NCBI GenBank assembly: GCA_034687125.1
Contig: JAQGBZ010000238.1
Coordinates: 1-64,000 of the forward strand
Length of the DNA stretch: 64,000 bases
Source: Neelides folsomi
Lineage: Eukaryota > Arthropoda > Collembola > Neelipleona > Neelidae
Reading direction: 5' to 3'
Shown here: positions 36,355 through 49,318 of the stretch, piece by piece
How the letters are laid out: every line of letters starts with the position of its first letter
Position numbering within the stretch: the first letter of the stretch is position 1
Notes under the pieces: model-generated
Databases searched by the model: none
Seen by the model: the letters and a program-made list of their open reading frames with translations, nothing else
What the model was told of the DNA's origin: nothing
Translations under genes and position numbers: made by a program

Positions 36355-39300
36355 ATGGGAGCGATGCCGACCCAAATGGGGCGGGAGGACTGGCCGCGGC
36401 TCCTCCGCCTCGTCCTCCTCTCCCTCTTCGGCTCTCTCGCCTCCATCGGAAACATTTTCACCGTCTCGGCCGTCATCATCGACGATCTCTTGAGAAAGAA
36501 AGGTAAGATACAATCTACAATACAATATTTAGTTACAAGGCTCATTTCAATTTTAAATTCCGAATTCCGCTTTGAGTTCGTTATGAATTCATCTTCCGTT
36601 TGTATCATCAGTCCTTGGTATTTGGGATCGTTTGAGGCTTTTGTTTATTTTCCAAATTGTGCATTCTTTTGAGCTGTATCACGCATGTGAATAACATTTT
36701 AGTGGAAATACGAGACTTTTTGATCTTATTGGAAAACGTGAGCTCAATTCTCTGTTCAACATCCAAAGGGAATTATAAGATCAAGCGATATGTTCCATTC
36801 AAAGTACACAATATAAATAATATGGTTTAAAGCGGAAAGTAAAGTCAATATATCTTTCTCGAACATGAAACAATGGAGTTAATTTAGTGAAGCTAAGAGC
36901 CTTTTATTGCTATTAGCTCAACCTAGCAAATTGGAATCATTTTGTTCATTACAGGTACGGAAATGACCTTGTTCTGCCCGTGTGTAATAGAATCTATTGT
37001 TAGTCTGAGTAGTTTCTAATGACTCACGGCTATATCTCAAAACTTAATTAGGGAGCTTTCAATTGTGACAAGAATAATGAGGAGAAAGAAAGGCGATTCC
37101 ATTGAAGAGAAAAAGATTACGTGGAAGTGAAGGGTTTGGGATGAGAATGAGAAAGAAAGTCATTTCACCTTTCAAATCTCATCTCTTCCTTCCCACCACT
37201 ACTTTTATTTCACATAAACTTTTAGGCTTACAAAATCTCTGTATGATTCCCTTTCATAAAGTCATCTCAATTAGTCAAATTCATATTTCTTCTTCTCCAA
37301 CTTCACCTCATAGCAGGGAGGAATTCATAATAAAATAAAGTTTCCTTTTATTATCCTTGAATATTTAGACAGGAGAGTATAATGCACTTGTGAAATAATT
37401 CTGAGGAAACTTGAGGAACAACTATGCGAACTTATCACTCAAAATGGATAAAAGTGGGGAATGAAGACGGAGGAATGCAAAGTTCTTTCCTTGGATAAGC
37501 CCCTTGTAATAACAGACAATTGTGCGATGGGTGGAAATGTTTGGGAAAAGTTGGGAAGTTCTTTTTCCACTGCGTACACGACTCTCTCATGATCATTCTG
37601 ATGTCCCCTATGAAATCATATAGACCCCCACCAACATACCTTTGGATATACGAGGTTTGTCCAATAAATATAAAATATGTATAGGTAGTTAGTAGAAAAA
37701 GAGATCGATCCATTCTTTCCCAAGATTGACCTCCTTTTCCTCCCGAACAGAGGAAGAGCAGTAGCGGGAAATGGAAAGAGATAATATAAGATGAGTTTAC
37801 TCTCAAACTTTCTCCCTAATTATTAATGGAGACCGATATGAAGGGAGCTATTGGGAGTTCACTTCCTCTTCTCATGCTCTGATAATACTCATAATAGCCG
37901 TTGCATTTCCCTCGTTCTCTTTTATTCTCACCCAGTTTGAGGAGGGCAACTAAAAGACGTGCGACGGAGCCTTCACTTTTAATGTCACTTTCATGCCTCA
38001 TCTTCCTTTCATTCATAAGGCCAAATTGAGAAACTTGACAGACTCTTAATATGGTTTGAAAACCCCTGCTACGCGTCAAGACAGGAGAAGATCCTTCATC
38101 GGAAATGTTAATTCCTCGGATTGCTCTCCGCCTCCTCCCAGTCTAAATAATTCTTCATATAACCGCTTTGAAATACGATGAAACGTTCATTTAGAGAATG
38201 AACAGCAAACGTCGCACTTCCTAACTCCCAAGCGTAATCTTTCCACTGAATTAATAATGTGCCATAATGTTGGAATGATAATGAGATTTTTGCTCTCACG
38301 CGTACTTTCGACGAGTTTTAAAACTCCAAACTTTGAGAATAATCTGGGGGTTTAGTGGAAGAAAGGCGTTTAAAGCTGTCGCAATATCTCCGGCTTGATG
38401 TCAAATACTCACTTTTGGTAGTTTTAGTCCTCCAAAAGCACCGTTAAATGAGCGTTCATATCTATTATTTATTTTCATTTTTCAAGGCTTCAGGGAAAAA
38501 GTTAGATCATATAAATCATGATAGAAGTAATATCAAACTCGAATAAAAAAATTAAACATTGTTAAAAAAAAGTTTTTTATTTCAAAGCTCAAGTTGGCCC
38601 ACTTTGTAAGCTTATTTATGAAATTGAAGTGTGGTACTTGTAGAGTTTATCTTTCCAAAAATTACTTGCTAGATTCTAAAGGTATCGTATCATGAAATGA
38701 AAATTTGGAGTTGTAAATCTTCATGAGAACATTGAGGCTTAGCTTTGAAAAGTAAAACCCGGAGTAAAGTTGGTTAATACGTAGACCGAGGACTTTCTCT
38801 TTGTAACGCATCCTATCATTTCTCTCATAAATATCACACAAAATGGATTAGTTTGAAGAGCGAAAAGCAAGGCTTTGTTATAAGAGTTTTATTCAATTAA
38901 GGTTGAGCCTATTATAACTCTCCCAACTAGGGAATAATAAATGAATTAAAGTACATGCTGAAAAACGACTTAATCCACTTTTACTAATTTAAGTAATATA
39001 CTTATTAAGTAATTTAAGCAACATTATAAATTATTTTTAATGCAAAGAACATTGCTGGGTGATTGAAATGCTATTAAAATTAAATTGTAACATCAAGTTA
39101 ATAAACATACAAATTATATTTGCACAGCATTCACTAAAGACTAAATGAGATGTTAATTAATTAGGCGTCTTTAAATTAACAGGGAACGCGTTTCTTGTCT
39201 CTTTGGCTCTGGCGGATTTACTCGTGACGGCATTCGTCCTCCCTGCTTCCTCCGTCGCCATCCTCGCCGAACGGGAAGATTCAGCTGACGTATGCAAGTT

Positions 39301-41967
39301 CCAATACGGAGTTGGGAGCCTGTCGGCTGTCACGGCCGCTGTCTTCTCCGCTGCCGTCGGATTAGAGAATTTATTGAGGGCAAGGGTGTTGTCGGGCCAT
39401 CAACCTCTCCTCTGTTCCCCCACCCACGTTGCCATCCTCAACGTATGGCTGTGGATCCTCTCGGCCGCCCTTGCCCTCGTCCACGCTCTCTGCTGGCCCT
39501 CCCTCTCCACGGCCCTCTGCGGACAAGGAAATTCGGACGAAGGGGCCGCCGTCCTGGGAGCCATTGCCATCCTTTTGCTAACACTTGCTGGGGCTGGACA
39601 AGCGGTGGCATTTGGGCTTCTCCGTCGCATCCCGCCACCCCGCTCCTTTCTTACGTCGAGACAGTTGGCATTGTGTGGGTCAAATTCTGCCGTTTGGGCC
39701 GTCCGGTTTGGGATTTGGGCCATTTGGGCCATTGGAGCCGCTCTCAGGGGCCAAGACTTCCACAAAGGCCTCGAATGGGTCGGACTTTTACCTGCGTGTC
39801 TCTCTTCCGTTGTTCAGGTAAATGAGTCTCCTTACTCAATTCACGTGTCATACCATTGAACGCGTAGGAAGTAGCATGTCTTTTCTTCCCCTGTTATTAT
39901 GTATTCGTTTATGAGACATATTAGGAAGCAAATGATTTAAATACTGTAATACTACAATTATTATTACCAATGGTCATTAAATAGGGAACTTTAAATGGTT
40001 AATTATAGAGAATTAGGATCTTAAATATGACTTCCTATTAAATTTTTATAGGGCGTAATTAAAATTTCCCAACGATGTTTGGGGAATTTTATTGTTGAAA
40101 TTTATTACGAGATAAAACTGGCATTTGTGAATCCAAAGGATATCGACTCTAGGGAATAAACTAGCCAAGTAAATGTATCCTTCTTCTATCGGTATGTATT
40201 ATGTATTTATTATTGTACAGTATAGTAGTTGAAGTTGTCGATAAAAGGCTTTTGAATTAATATTTTCTCAGTAGGATTATCGTAGGGATATTTCTGGGTA
40301 TATCAAAGTAGTTCTTTAATCCAACTTTCTATTTGCGAATCCAAATCTCTAAAAGCTGAGCTAGAAAATTTATCGTTTCCCATCCATTTATACAAGAGAT
40401 ATTTCAGCCTCCTGATTGCCGACCTGAGAAATCTCCCCTTTTATTCCTGGATTTTAGTTATGTGGATAGTTTGTGAAGGCTCCCCTTCTCGTTCTATAAA
40501 AGATTGAACATCGCTGATTGTCAAATGCGAAAGATATTTTATCCGAATTGGCTGGTGAAAGAGTGCGGGTATTTGTCTTTTCACCCCGTTGCTTTCCCCA
40601 TTTTCGCTCTTTTTCTCAGTGATGGAAGTTGAAGTTTGAGAGAGCAAATATTGACGAATGCAAACAGGAGAAGGTTTAATGCGGAACGCAGTCAGCTCAT
40701 CCTCTCACCATTCTCCCATTCTCAAATGACCTTCGGGTACAAAATCAATTTTTCATTTGGAAATCCCCAGTAATTGAATTCCAAACTTTGAAAAATCTCC
40801 CAAACTGCCAAATTTGACTTGAGGCCTTCGAGGCTAATTTATGCAATTTTTACAGTGTATCTCGTGTTTGGGAGCATTCGGATCCATGAAATGAATTTTA
40901 ATGAACCCTAGAGGAACTGAAACTCTATCCATCATATTTATTTTAAAATTAAGTTCACATTATCGGATATTTTATACATTATCAAGTTAAACAAGCCTGA
41001 AGGAAAATGTTAAAAGATAAAAAATAAACCTTGTTCCCTTTTTTCTCAATGCAATATTTGGAATTGGGTTCATTTTATAGTCATGAACTCACGAAATTTG
41101 AGTTTTATTCAACTACAATCTTTTCTAATATTCACAAAATTCAAATATTGCCAATTCTTGTAAAAAAATGGAGGAAAGGATATTACTAAATACTTCATTA
41201 CTTTAAAATGGCTGATCAAAAACAGCATGTTATAGGAGTTAACTTTTATAATTTAACCTGAAAGGCTTGATAGTAAGTTGGAAGGGTTAAAAAACAATCA
41301 AATCAAATGCAAAGAAATAGATAATCTTTTGCTCCTCGCAAATATTTGGCAGGTTCCAAACCACCCATGCACAATTTGACTTGAAGACGAGGAATTTAAT
41401 TTCCATACTGGCTTTGTAAGGATTTATTAAAAAGGGCTTAGGAAAAGTTAGAGCCGGGAGTCTAAGCCGCGAGAGGAGATAAGGGAAAGAGTAATTGGAG
41501 TGAGATTAAGAAGAGAGACATATGTCGAGATGAGGGGAACCTCAATGGACCGGGCCACAGAAGACGTAATTCAAGGAAGGGAAAAGCCAGGGAGATTATC
41601 CTCTGTTTGCAGTCGTGCCGAGGAGGCGGCTCTCATTGTTTGGTTAAAACCCGGGAGTTGAAAATAGGAGGAATATTCGGAGTTGTGTGTGAGGATGGGT
41701 CCCGAGGGTTCGTTTGGAGTTGAGCGGAATGATTGTATGACGCAGGCGGTGGGGAATCGGGACCTTCGGAGAGTCTACGGCGAACTCTTCCACTACTGTT
41801 GTTGCAAGACCTCCGTGGCTGTGGGTCGGAGGACGCGGGACCCGCTCCGTTCATCTGACGTCCGAGTTCACATCCTTCCGGGTTACAACATCTACTCCGC
41901 GGCTCACGGCGAAGTCCCGCGCCCCTCAAACACGTACCTCAACAAGAGGGACGTTTATGAACTTTAA
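36355..41967 (+). CDS. Class A (rhodopsin-like) orphan GPCR lacking DRY and NPxxY
   Basis: Three exons, 36355-36502, 39183-39817 and 41746-41967, total 1005 bases and give 334 residues with a short N-terminus. TM1 has GSLASIGNIFTV (N1.50, residue 33). TM2 has LVSLALADLLV (D2.50, residue 61). The TM3 cysteine is C87 (VCKFQ). TM4 contains NVWLWILSAALAL. TM7 (WVGLLPACLSSVVQ) runs across the last intron into the helix 8 sequence AVGNRDLRRVYGELFHYCCC, with three adjacent cysteines as likely palmitoylation sites. Counting from C3.25, the DRY position reads ENL. The NPxxY position reads SSVVQ, and TM6 has no CWxP. Introns of 2.7 and 1.9 kb separate the exons. Exons are much richer in GC than the surroundings. 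The start is the first in-frame ATG after a stop at 36292. Ligand and orthologue are not recognised. Confidence 0.82.
36503..39182. other. GPCR intron 1
   Basis: A 2.7-kb intron between the TM1 and TM2 exons, splitting the glycine codon of KKGNAF (phase 1). The content is mixed, moderately GC-rich at the left and AT-rich towards the right. Frames of up to 123 codons (37435-37806 minus) are not recognisable as genes. Confidence 0.6.
39818..41745. other. GPCR intron 2
   Basis: A 1.9-kb phase-0 intron inside TM7, between SSVVQ and AVGNRD. I searched it for an extra exon supplying NPxxY and found none with both splice sites and frame. No repeat was recognised. Confidence 0.6.
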
Positions 41968-44900
41968 GTCGTCTGTCAACGCCATTCCTCCTCCTCGACC
42001 TCTCTGCTATATGTTGACTTAACCTTCGAAATTTTTATACAAGAAACAAACGACTATCCAAATACAATCTATCTACACAATCTACAGTATCTAAATATGT
42101 ACAAGTAGTGGGAAATGAATAATTCATCATCTATTTACTCTATTCGAATTAGTCAGATAGCAAAAACTGAAATACAGATATTTTTCACTTTAAGCCTGGA
42201 AAATCAAAATTATGAAATTAACTTTATATTTATCAAATTGAATGCCAAATCAAAGAACGATGCTATTTAAGCTAATAGAGGTAAATTAATACCTGAACGA
42301 AAGTACTTTCAAAATGGTATCCCTAAACAAAATGAGTAAAATATTTATTAACCACAATCATGAATCATTAAATCGTTATTTGGTAAAAACACAATAATGG
42401 TATATTAATTACAGATACATACTATACACACATAAGAAACGTGCTTATTGCAAGATTAATGCGAAAACTATATACAGAGTATGAAAAGTTAATCAGAATG
42501 AAAACAAAGATAAATCAATTAACAAATTACTAAAAATTTAACAATCTTACTTAACATCTAATTATGGGTACTTTTAATGGATCAAAAAATATTCATTGAT
42601 GCAGGTCAAATATTTCAAAATAAATAAATAAACATTAATTTCATTAACGGGGAACTTAATGGCAATCAAGCGTCTTCAAAATAATTTTTTTAAATGTTAA
42701 AGGTTAAGCTCAAACAAATTCAGAACTTGAAAATATTAACTTGGTTTAAAGGATTATACCCTAAAATGAATGGAGATCTAAGAGCTTCTACAGGCTTATC
42801 TTTTTAAGGCTCATCCTTATATTATTATTTTTATAATATATACATAGTTTAATATTGAAGCTAGTAAAACATTTCGTATAAAGTTATTTCAAAAAATTAA
42901 CACTTAATGTTAGCAAGTTGGGTTTCGCATTTAGTATACGCTGATTACTGATTACTTTTAAATGAGAACTTTCACACTACAAATTATTAAATCCCAAATG
43001 TACACATTTCTTTCTTTATATACAGAAAAATGTGTTTAAACAATAAATGAAAGTTAAAAGTTATGCTAATAAAATAAGCAATCTATAAGATATAATAAAT
43101 AATAAATAGGAGAATCTAATAATGAATTTTTCTAAAAATATTTTACTCTAAATACATAAAATTTAATTCCACCAGAAATTGCAAATATTGCTATTATATT
43201 CCCTCAATGAAAACTGTATAAATGTAGTTATACAGGTATAATAAATAAGTAATAAAGTTACAAACTAACAATAATAACTTTATTTAGATATTAATAAGAT
43301 TATTAATAATATTTAAGATTAAAAGCATTAAGATGAAGTCATGTGTCGAAGAGCTATGAATGTGTTCGTGTATTTAAGACTTTTTACTTGTTGCGCCTAT
43401 GAAACTAAAGTATTAAAATTACAATCATTGTTGAACTGTTGAACTGTTTATATGAGTAGAATTAAATCATTAATGTAAATGTTCTATATTTCCTGTTTGA
43501 TGAACTTGATGAATGTGAAACTGCAACTTGTATCGTCCGTGGGTTGTCGAGGAGGAATGATGATGATGATTGAGAGTTTAATTTCTTCTATATATCTAAA
43601 ATAGCTGCTTCGACAATCAATGTGTGTTGGGAATGATGAGTTGCCAAAGGGGAGGTCCCTGACAATACTCAAATGTGATTCCCACTCCGGAAGGAGAGCT
43701 TTCTATGTTGTGATACGTGTACGTCTACGCTTCTGCCCTCACATTGTCTCAGAGTCTTATAAATATATCTACGCCTTAATGTCAGTATTAAAATATTTTG
43801 TTAAGTCGAGCTCTTTTCTTTGGCCATTAATACATTGGGAGAACAAGTGGGATGTTTGACGTGTATAACACTTTTAAGCATATTTGACATTTTAATTTTC
43901 CATCCAAATTGCATAAATTTATGGCATATGCTGGAGCATGTTATGCATCACTTTGTTACAATAATTGGGTTAAAATCTTTTTCCTCTATGGTATGATCAT
44001 TATCTCGTTATAAAATGGCTGAGAGTCAACTAATGCTATTAAGGTCCTTTTGCTTTTATCAAAACTTTCTGCTTTGCGTCGTCGTTGAATTTGCTGTGAA
44101 CCACCAAACCATAGAATCTCATAAATAGGTTAACTCTCAATTCCTTGCTAAAGACTTTGAACGTCAAATGCAATAGGCAATAAAGTTAACGGGGCAAAAG
44201 GGTTTGTTAGAAAAATAAATGCAAATATGTACTTAAGGTACATTACATTTATTAATTTTGTGGTATACTATGAAGAATAGGAGTATAAATAATGTAAGTA
44301 TTATATAACTTGAGTACGCAGATAGAGTGTATTTGTTGAGAATTTATATAAGTACCTACGTACACTGATTATGATACGATGTCATGATAAATGCACGCAT
44401 CATATAATTACACTGTAGATATACATAAGTACAATAAATTAGGCTGATGATTCGACTTCTTGAGTGTGTAATTTATAGAATTACATTCTCAAAAGTAGAT
44501 GAGATAAATGAATTTTATATTTAATCATCGAAAAGAATTTATTACGATAAAGGTACTTAAAAACAAGCGAGTAAAATTACTTGATACTATGTTCTTATAT
44601 AATGATATTAAATTGTATGTTAAGTATGTATATTACATAAGGTAAGTAGTTTGATAGATAATGTATGAAACACTCATAAGTTTAAATAATAATATCTAAA
44701 AGAGTGTAGTAAAAATTATACTAACATTAAGGCATATTATAAATAAAAGTATAATGTGTGTGATGGTATGTTAAATTTAACATAATCATAATCTATTATG
44801 TCTATTACTGTATATTATCATTTTATATAAAACACAAGAATGAATGTACACTTACCATTAATATTAATATATATATATATAAAGTTAGGCATTTTTACAG

Positions 44901-45054
44901 GAACAATTTAATTATGTAAACTTGATCATTCAACCTTTTAAATTCTAATTAAGAAAAATTATTTTACTCCTAATTCATGGTAAATATTTAATATTAGATA
45001 TTATATGCAATCTAAATAACAGGTATTATACCATTTGAATATTTGAATATCTAC
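41968..45054. other. AT-rich intergenic DNA
   Basis: About 3 kb of very AT-rich sequence after the GPCR stop codon, with a short (AT)n run at 44868-44881. Frames around 43.5-43.9 kb on both strands are not recognisable. The inverted-repeat cluster begins at its right end. Confidence 0.5.
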
Positions 45055-45056
45055 TA

Positions 45057-45132
45057 CAGGGAGGGTCATAAGTAACGCATAATTTTACGTATTCACGGTT
45101 ACCTAATCGTGGGTTACCTATGGCCCTCCCTG
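45057..45132. mobile_element. Tiny TIR element (76 bp) with CAGGGAGGG ends
   Basis: The left 20 bases (CAGGGAGGGTCATAAGTAAC, 45057-45076) match the reverse complement of the right 20 bases (45113-45132) at 18 positions. TA dinucleotides flank both sides (45055-45056 and 45133-45134), as for a Tc1/mariner-type MITE. The GC-rich CAGGGAGGG ends stand out against an AT-rich background. It directly abuts the larger inverted repeat at 45133-45523. Confidence 0.75.
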
Positions 45133-45523
45133 TATATCCAATTCACATTCAATCTTTACGTGAGTTTGAACAAACCGCTTAATTATTCCCAGCGAAACGA
45201 TTTTAGATAAACATTACCTTTAGTTGTATTAATGCAAAGATAAATTCATATAATATAAAAGCCTTTATAAGAAAATGATTTGAATTTAAATTTTTTAAAG
45301 AATTTCGATCTGTGACCATTTCACTAATATTCGGTTAATTTAACTTTGTTTAGGAGTGATATGTTTTATATTGATTAAAAGATTTTAATTGTAAAAATTA
45401 GAAATAAATTCATTTCATATGCTATACTACAATTAAAAGTAACGCTTAACTAAAATTGTTTCGCTGGAAATAATTAAGCGGTTCGCTCAAACTCACGTAA
45501 AGATTGAATGTGAATTGGATATA
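45133..45523. mobile_element. Foldback (inverted-repeat) element with about 96-bp arms
   Basis: The left arm 45133-45228 (starting TATATCCAATTCACATTC) pairs with the right arm 45428-45523 in inverted orientation. The arms are equal in length with only scattered mismatches, about one in ten bases by eye. The loop is some 200 bp of AT-rich non-coding DNA. Such long arms around a short unique centre are typical of foldback-type non-autonomous DNA transposons. The flanking duplication may be TA, but this is ambiguous because the arm ends are themselves TATA. Confidence 0.75.
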
Positions 45524-45553
45524 GTATGTGACATATTGGGACCTGTTGGGAAA

Positions 45554-46033
45554 AACGGGGTCCTAATATTTATTAATTTAAGTTTCTAGAGAATTATGAA
45601 TTTTAATTTATTTGAACTTCAATTAAAATTATAGTTACATAGAGGAATTCATCAAATTTTTTGTAAAGTCGAATTGAACTTTTTTGAAACGCTGGTTAAT
45701 TTCCAACGGAATGTTCTACCCAATCCGATTTGTTGAGATGTCGTTTTGAGAAAATTTTATTCGGAAGATATTTAATTCATTTAACTTGAAAGAGTAAATT
45801 GAAAAAAGAGTAAATTGGAAATGATAAAATGCTTAAAGATCTCTTCGAAATTATACTCAAAACATAATGGTTGATAAACAAAGATGTCATGTTTTAACGT
45901 TATATTAGTCAATGTAGTTGAATGCCCTAATTTGTTGAAATACGTGATGCATCGTTCATTTTTACTGAAGATCATATAATTTAAAATTTCGAAATCTCTA
46001 GAAACTTAAATTAAGAAATATTAGGGCCCCGTT
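45554..46033. mobile_element. Non-autonomous DNA element with 39-bp inverted ends
   Basis: AACGGGGTCCTAATATTTAT at the left (arm 45554-45592) is repeated in inverted orientation at the right (arm 45995-46033) with two mismatches over 39 bases. The 480-bp element has no convincing reading frame. Target duplication is not evident, so the family is not assigned. It is the third inverted-repeat structure in a row, 30 bp beyond the foldback element, and lies about 190 bp from the IST1 stop codon. Confidence 0.7.
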
Positions 46034-46224
46034 CTAATTTCTCTAATATGTGTAAATATTATTTCAGAATACTTAAAATTCTTAATTTTTGTCACTACAT
46101 GATTTTAAATATAAGACTTAATAAGAGTTATTTCAAATAAAATATTTCATATATAATATTTACTTATTAGTTATTATTACCTACTTTGCTAGTAGAGTAT
46201 AGGCACAATAAAGAAGAAATCGAA

Positions 46225-48214
46225 TCACTTTCTTTTTTTCAAATCTTCGAAGCGACGAGCTAAGTCATCAAAATCAATTTCCCCGTCATCATCTTTCTTT
46301 GGAGCGGGAGCATTTTTCTTCCCAAAATCGCCGGAAGGAGTTGTATCTGGAACGGACGGAAGGTCAGGGAGGTCTGAAAGGTCGAGTGAGTCAAGATCTT
46401 GTGTTAATTTTCCCCTCGGCATCGGCTTTGGCTTTTCATCCTAAAAGAAAAAGAAATTTTATATGGCTATTGATAGAACCACCAGATCTCAGTTAAAGTG
46501 CTGGGTTCCTTATGCAAACAACTCACATGCCTTATAAAAACAATATCTGATTGATAAGCAAACAAACGATTTCCGAAATGAAAATATTTTCTCGAAAGCT
46601 TTTTATGAATTTTTAACCTTATTCGATGGAGGAGTCGTTTGTGGTGCAGAAGGTGGAACGAATTGATATGGAGGGGGCTTAAAGCCATTTTCACCCCCAT
46701 TCTGATTCTACATTAATAAAGCATAACAAAATGTCAAACTTAAAAAATTAAGAATTTGGATCGCTCTAGCAAAAGCCTTTGTGCAAACATTTATTAGAAT
46801 TAAGTAAAGTACTTTACATCTTCCTAATAGTAGTGGTAATAAATTAATGCTATTAATTAATTTTACATTTAATTAATGAAAATTATTTATTTACCGGGAG
46901 GTTCGTGTTCAAAAGCTTCTCATTTGGGTCGACAAATGGAAAGTTTGGTATGTTAGGAGGAATTTGATCAAGTGGGGGTTTTTCAACTCCTCCGTTTTCG
47001 GGTTGATGATGATATCCAAAGGATTTATATGATGGAGGTGGCGGATGATTAAATCCCATATCCATTGGCATTTGAGGCGGGCCTGGCATATATGGATACC
47101 CGACAAATCCCGGAGGTGAAATGAATCCGCCTCCTCCACCGCTACCACCTCCTCCTCCTCCACCCATACCACCACCACCCATTCCACCACTGCCACCGGG
47201 TCCGCTTCCACCACCACCACCTGCTGCACCACCTCCAAGATTGTTCCTATTGTCTTCGCCAAGTTCAATCAACATTCCATCGTTTTCTTCATCAAGAATC
47301 TAAAAAATATATTATTATCACATTATCAGTATTACACAATATTATTTTATTTACCCATCTATCTTAATCTATTTTTAAAAAAACAACTATAGATCATCGT
47401 GTAATTAATTTTGGTACCTTTTGATCTGGCTCATATTCGACACGATAATTGTTTGCAATTTCAATAAGATATTTCTCTACAAGAATTTTAGGAGGAGCAT
47501 GAACGCTGAGTTTCTGCATCAACTTTGGATTCACCTTTAAAATAAAATACAAGTTTTGAGTAAAATGCCTTTTAATTTTACTAATTAAATAATGTTATCA
47601 TATGAAAGTCCTTAAAGAATTACAGGTAGATTTAATGTCAGATCCAATTTCATTTAATTTTATAAGAATACTTACAGTTCCAGTAGTATTATCATGACAA
47701 GCTTGAGCGTATGGTTTGCCATATTTTGCCGTCAATTGATCGGCAATCAGCTTTAGCTCTGCAGCGTCTGATTGAAGTCTTGGAGCAACCCAAATAAGAC
47801 TTGAAATTGCTTCAGCGAGACCATCATCAAGTTCTCTGAATAAAGAAATTAACAATTAATGAAATACCCAAAAGCATGACTTTTACATCAAATTCATATA
47901 TTATTTATCTCTTTCGGTATAAAACTAATTAGATCGATTACGAACTTCATTTGCTGAAGAAGACCAAATCTTGCCAAAAGAAGATCACAGTACATTTCAA
48001 CAACTTCCATTGCTTCAACAATGTAATCTTCTCTAATGATGTGCTCAACCCGAATCTTCGCTCTTTCAACCTTTCCTTCTGCAAGGTAATTAGAAATTTC
48101 TTTTCTGGCCTTGAGTGCCAACTCTGTCTTCTTCTTTTCGAGCAATTTCAGACGGTTAACAGCAAGGCGAAGGTTCGTCTTCAGTTTTGGGTAGCTTGGC
48201 CCTGAACTAAACAT
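46225..48214 (-). CDS. IST1: IST1, ESCRT-III-associated factor
   Basis: IST1 is an ESCRT-III-like protein that binds CHMP1, VPS4 and MIT-domain proteins in endosomal sorting, tubule scission and cytokinetic abscission. Six exons, 48214-47946, 47835-47676, 47534-47418, 47299-46895, 46707-46618 and 46440-46225, total 1257 bases and give 418 residues (human about 364). The N-terminal ESCRT-III core is highly conserved: NRLKLLEKKKTELALKARKE, IRVEHIIREDYIVEAME, YCDLLLARFGLLQQMK, LSVHAPPKILVEKYLIEIA. The C-terminus keeps both MIT-interacting motifs: LPDLPSVPDT (MIM2-like) and IDFDDLARRFEDLKKRK (MIM1). Between them, residues about 203-241 are almost pure glycine, replacing the human Gly/Pro/Met linker with a longer one. 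Confidence 0.96.
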
Positions 48215-49318
48215 CTAACAAAATAGAAATAAAAATTATTAAGTAATTTCAAAAGCAAGTAATATAGAAATTTATTGGAGATACATTTTAAATATTACCT
48301 TGAAATACTATTTAAAAAGTTACTGGCAATGTCTTGAATCTCTTGAGGAATATATTTTAAAAATAGTTATGAAATTATTATATAAAATTACAAACGGCCA
48401 ATTACAATTTGAGAAATTGTAAAATAATTGTAAAGTTCAGGCTCCTTCTAACGATACGAAACAGTGACAACTGACAATCCGGATCTTCAACCTCTGTGAC
48501 TCACTGACAATTGACGTAAAGTGATGATGAGCCCGTGGGAGACAAAGTGAAATTGTTGGACCTAAAATCTACGTTGGATTGTGTATGAAAGTATGAATCA
48601 TTTGAGTGTGATGTTGGGTCATATGATGAGAAGTTGGTAAGGGCGAATGAAATCAATTCTCTCTTCGTCCCTCCAACTTTAAATTAATTTAACTCTTTTT
48701 CCTATATTATAATGTAGTTAATGTACTTAAATGTAAAATTAAATGTAATATGAACTTTAATTCATAACTTAAAAACAATTTTATATAAGGATATTTATTA
48801 TCTCCTTATATAAATATTCATTCATAATATTACATGCATTCATTCATAGGTAAAAAAATAATAGATTTATGATGATGATAAATAATAGATTGTTTATAAA
48901 TTTCTCTAATTCAATTAACTCGTAATTTGATATAAACTTTTTTATAAACGGTAAAAATGGTAACATTTAAAAATGTAAGCGTGTATAAAAGTGAAAAGAA
49001 CTCGATTGAATTTGCATGATTTTATTTATTGAGATTTAATTTATATTTTAAGCTTGATCCTCACATACAATTCACAAGCTTAATTATGTTAGATAAGGAA
49101 AAGGAATGTTTATCATTCATTGTATTTAAGAACTTTAAAAGACATTTTACAATTCATGAATTAGCACTCGGTAATTCTTAAATTACGACAAACAAGTTTT
49201 AAAAATTCATAAATAAATATTAAAATTCGTTACAACTTTATGCTTAGCTATGATAAGATAAATGGGATATTGTATTTAGGTAAATTGAATTCACAAGCAC
49301 AAATACTATATTGCACTT
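48215..49318. other. Spacer between PREB and IST1
   Basis: About 1.1 kb between the PREB stop codon and the IST1 start codon, both on the minus strand. It should contain the IST1 promoter next to 48215 and the PREB 3' UTR at the right. It is AT-rich. ACTGACAAT occurs twice, near 48467 and 48505, about 40 bases apart. Nothing else seen. Confidence 0.45.

Noticed and set aside
39292-39825. 177-codon plus-strand frame and long minus-strand frames over the GPCR exon
   Set aside because: They are alternative frames of a GC-rich exon; the frame with hydrophobic helices, N1.50, D2.50 and correct splice phase is the real one.
47121-47303. 60-codon plus-strand frame of almost pure proline
   Set aside because: It is the antisense of the glycine-rich IST1 exon; GGN glycine codons read as proline on the other strand.
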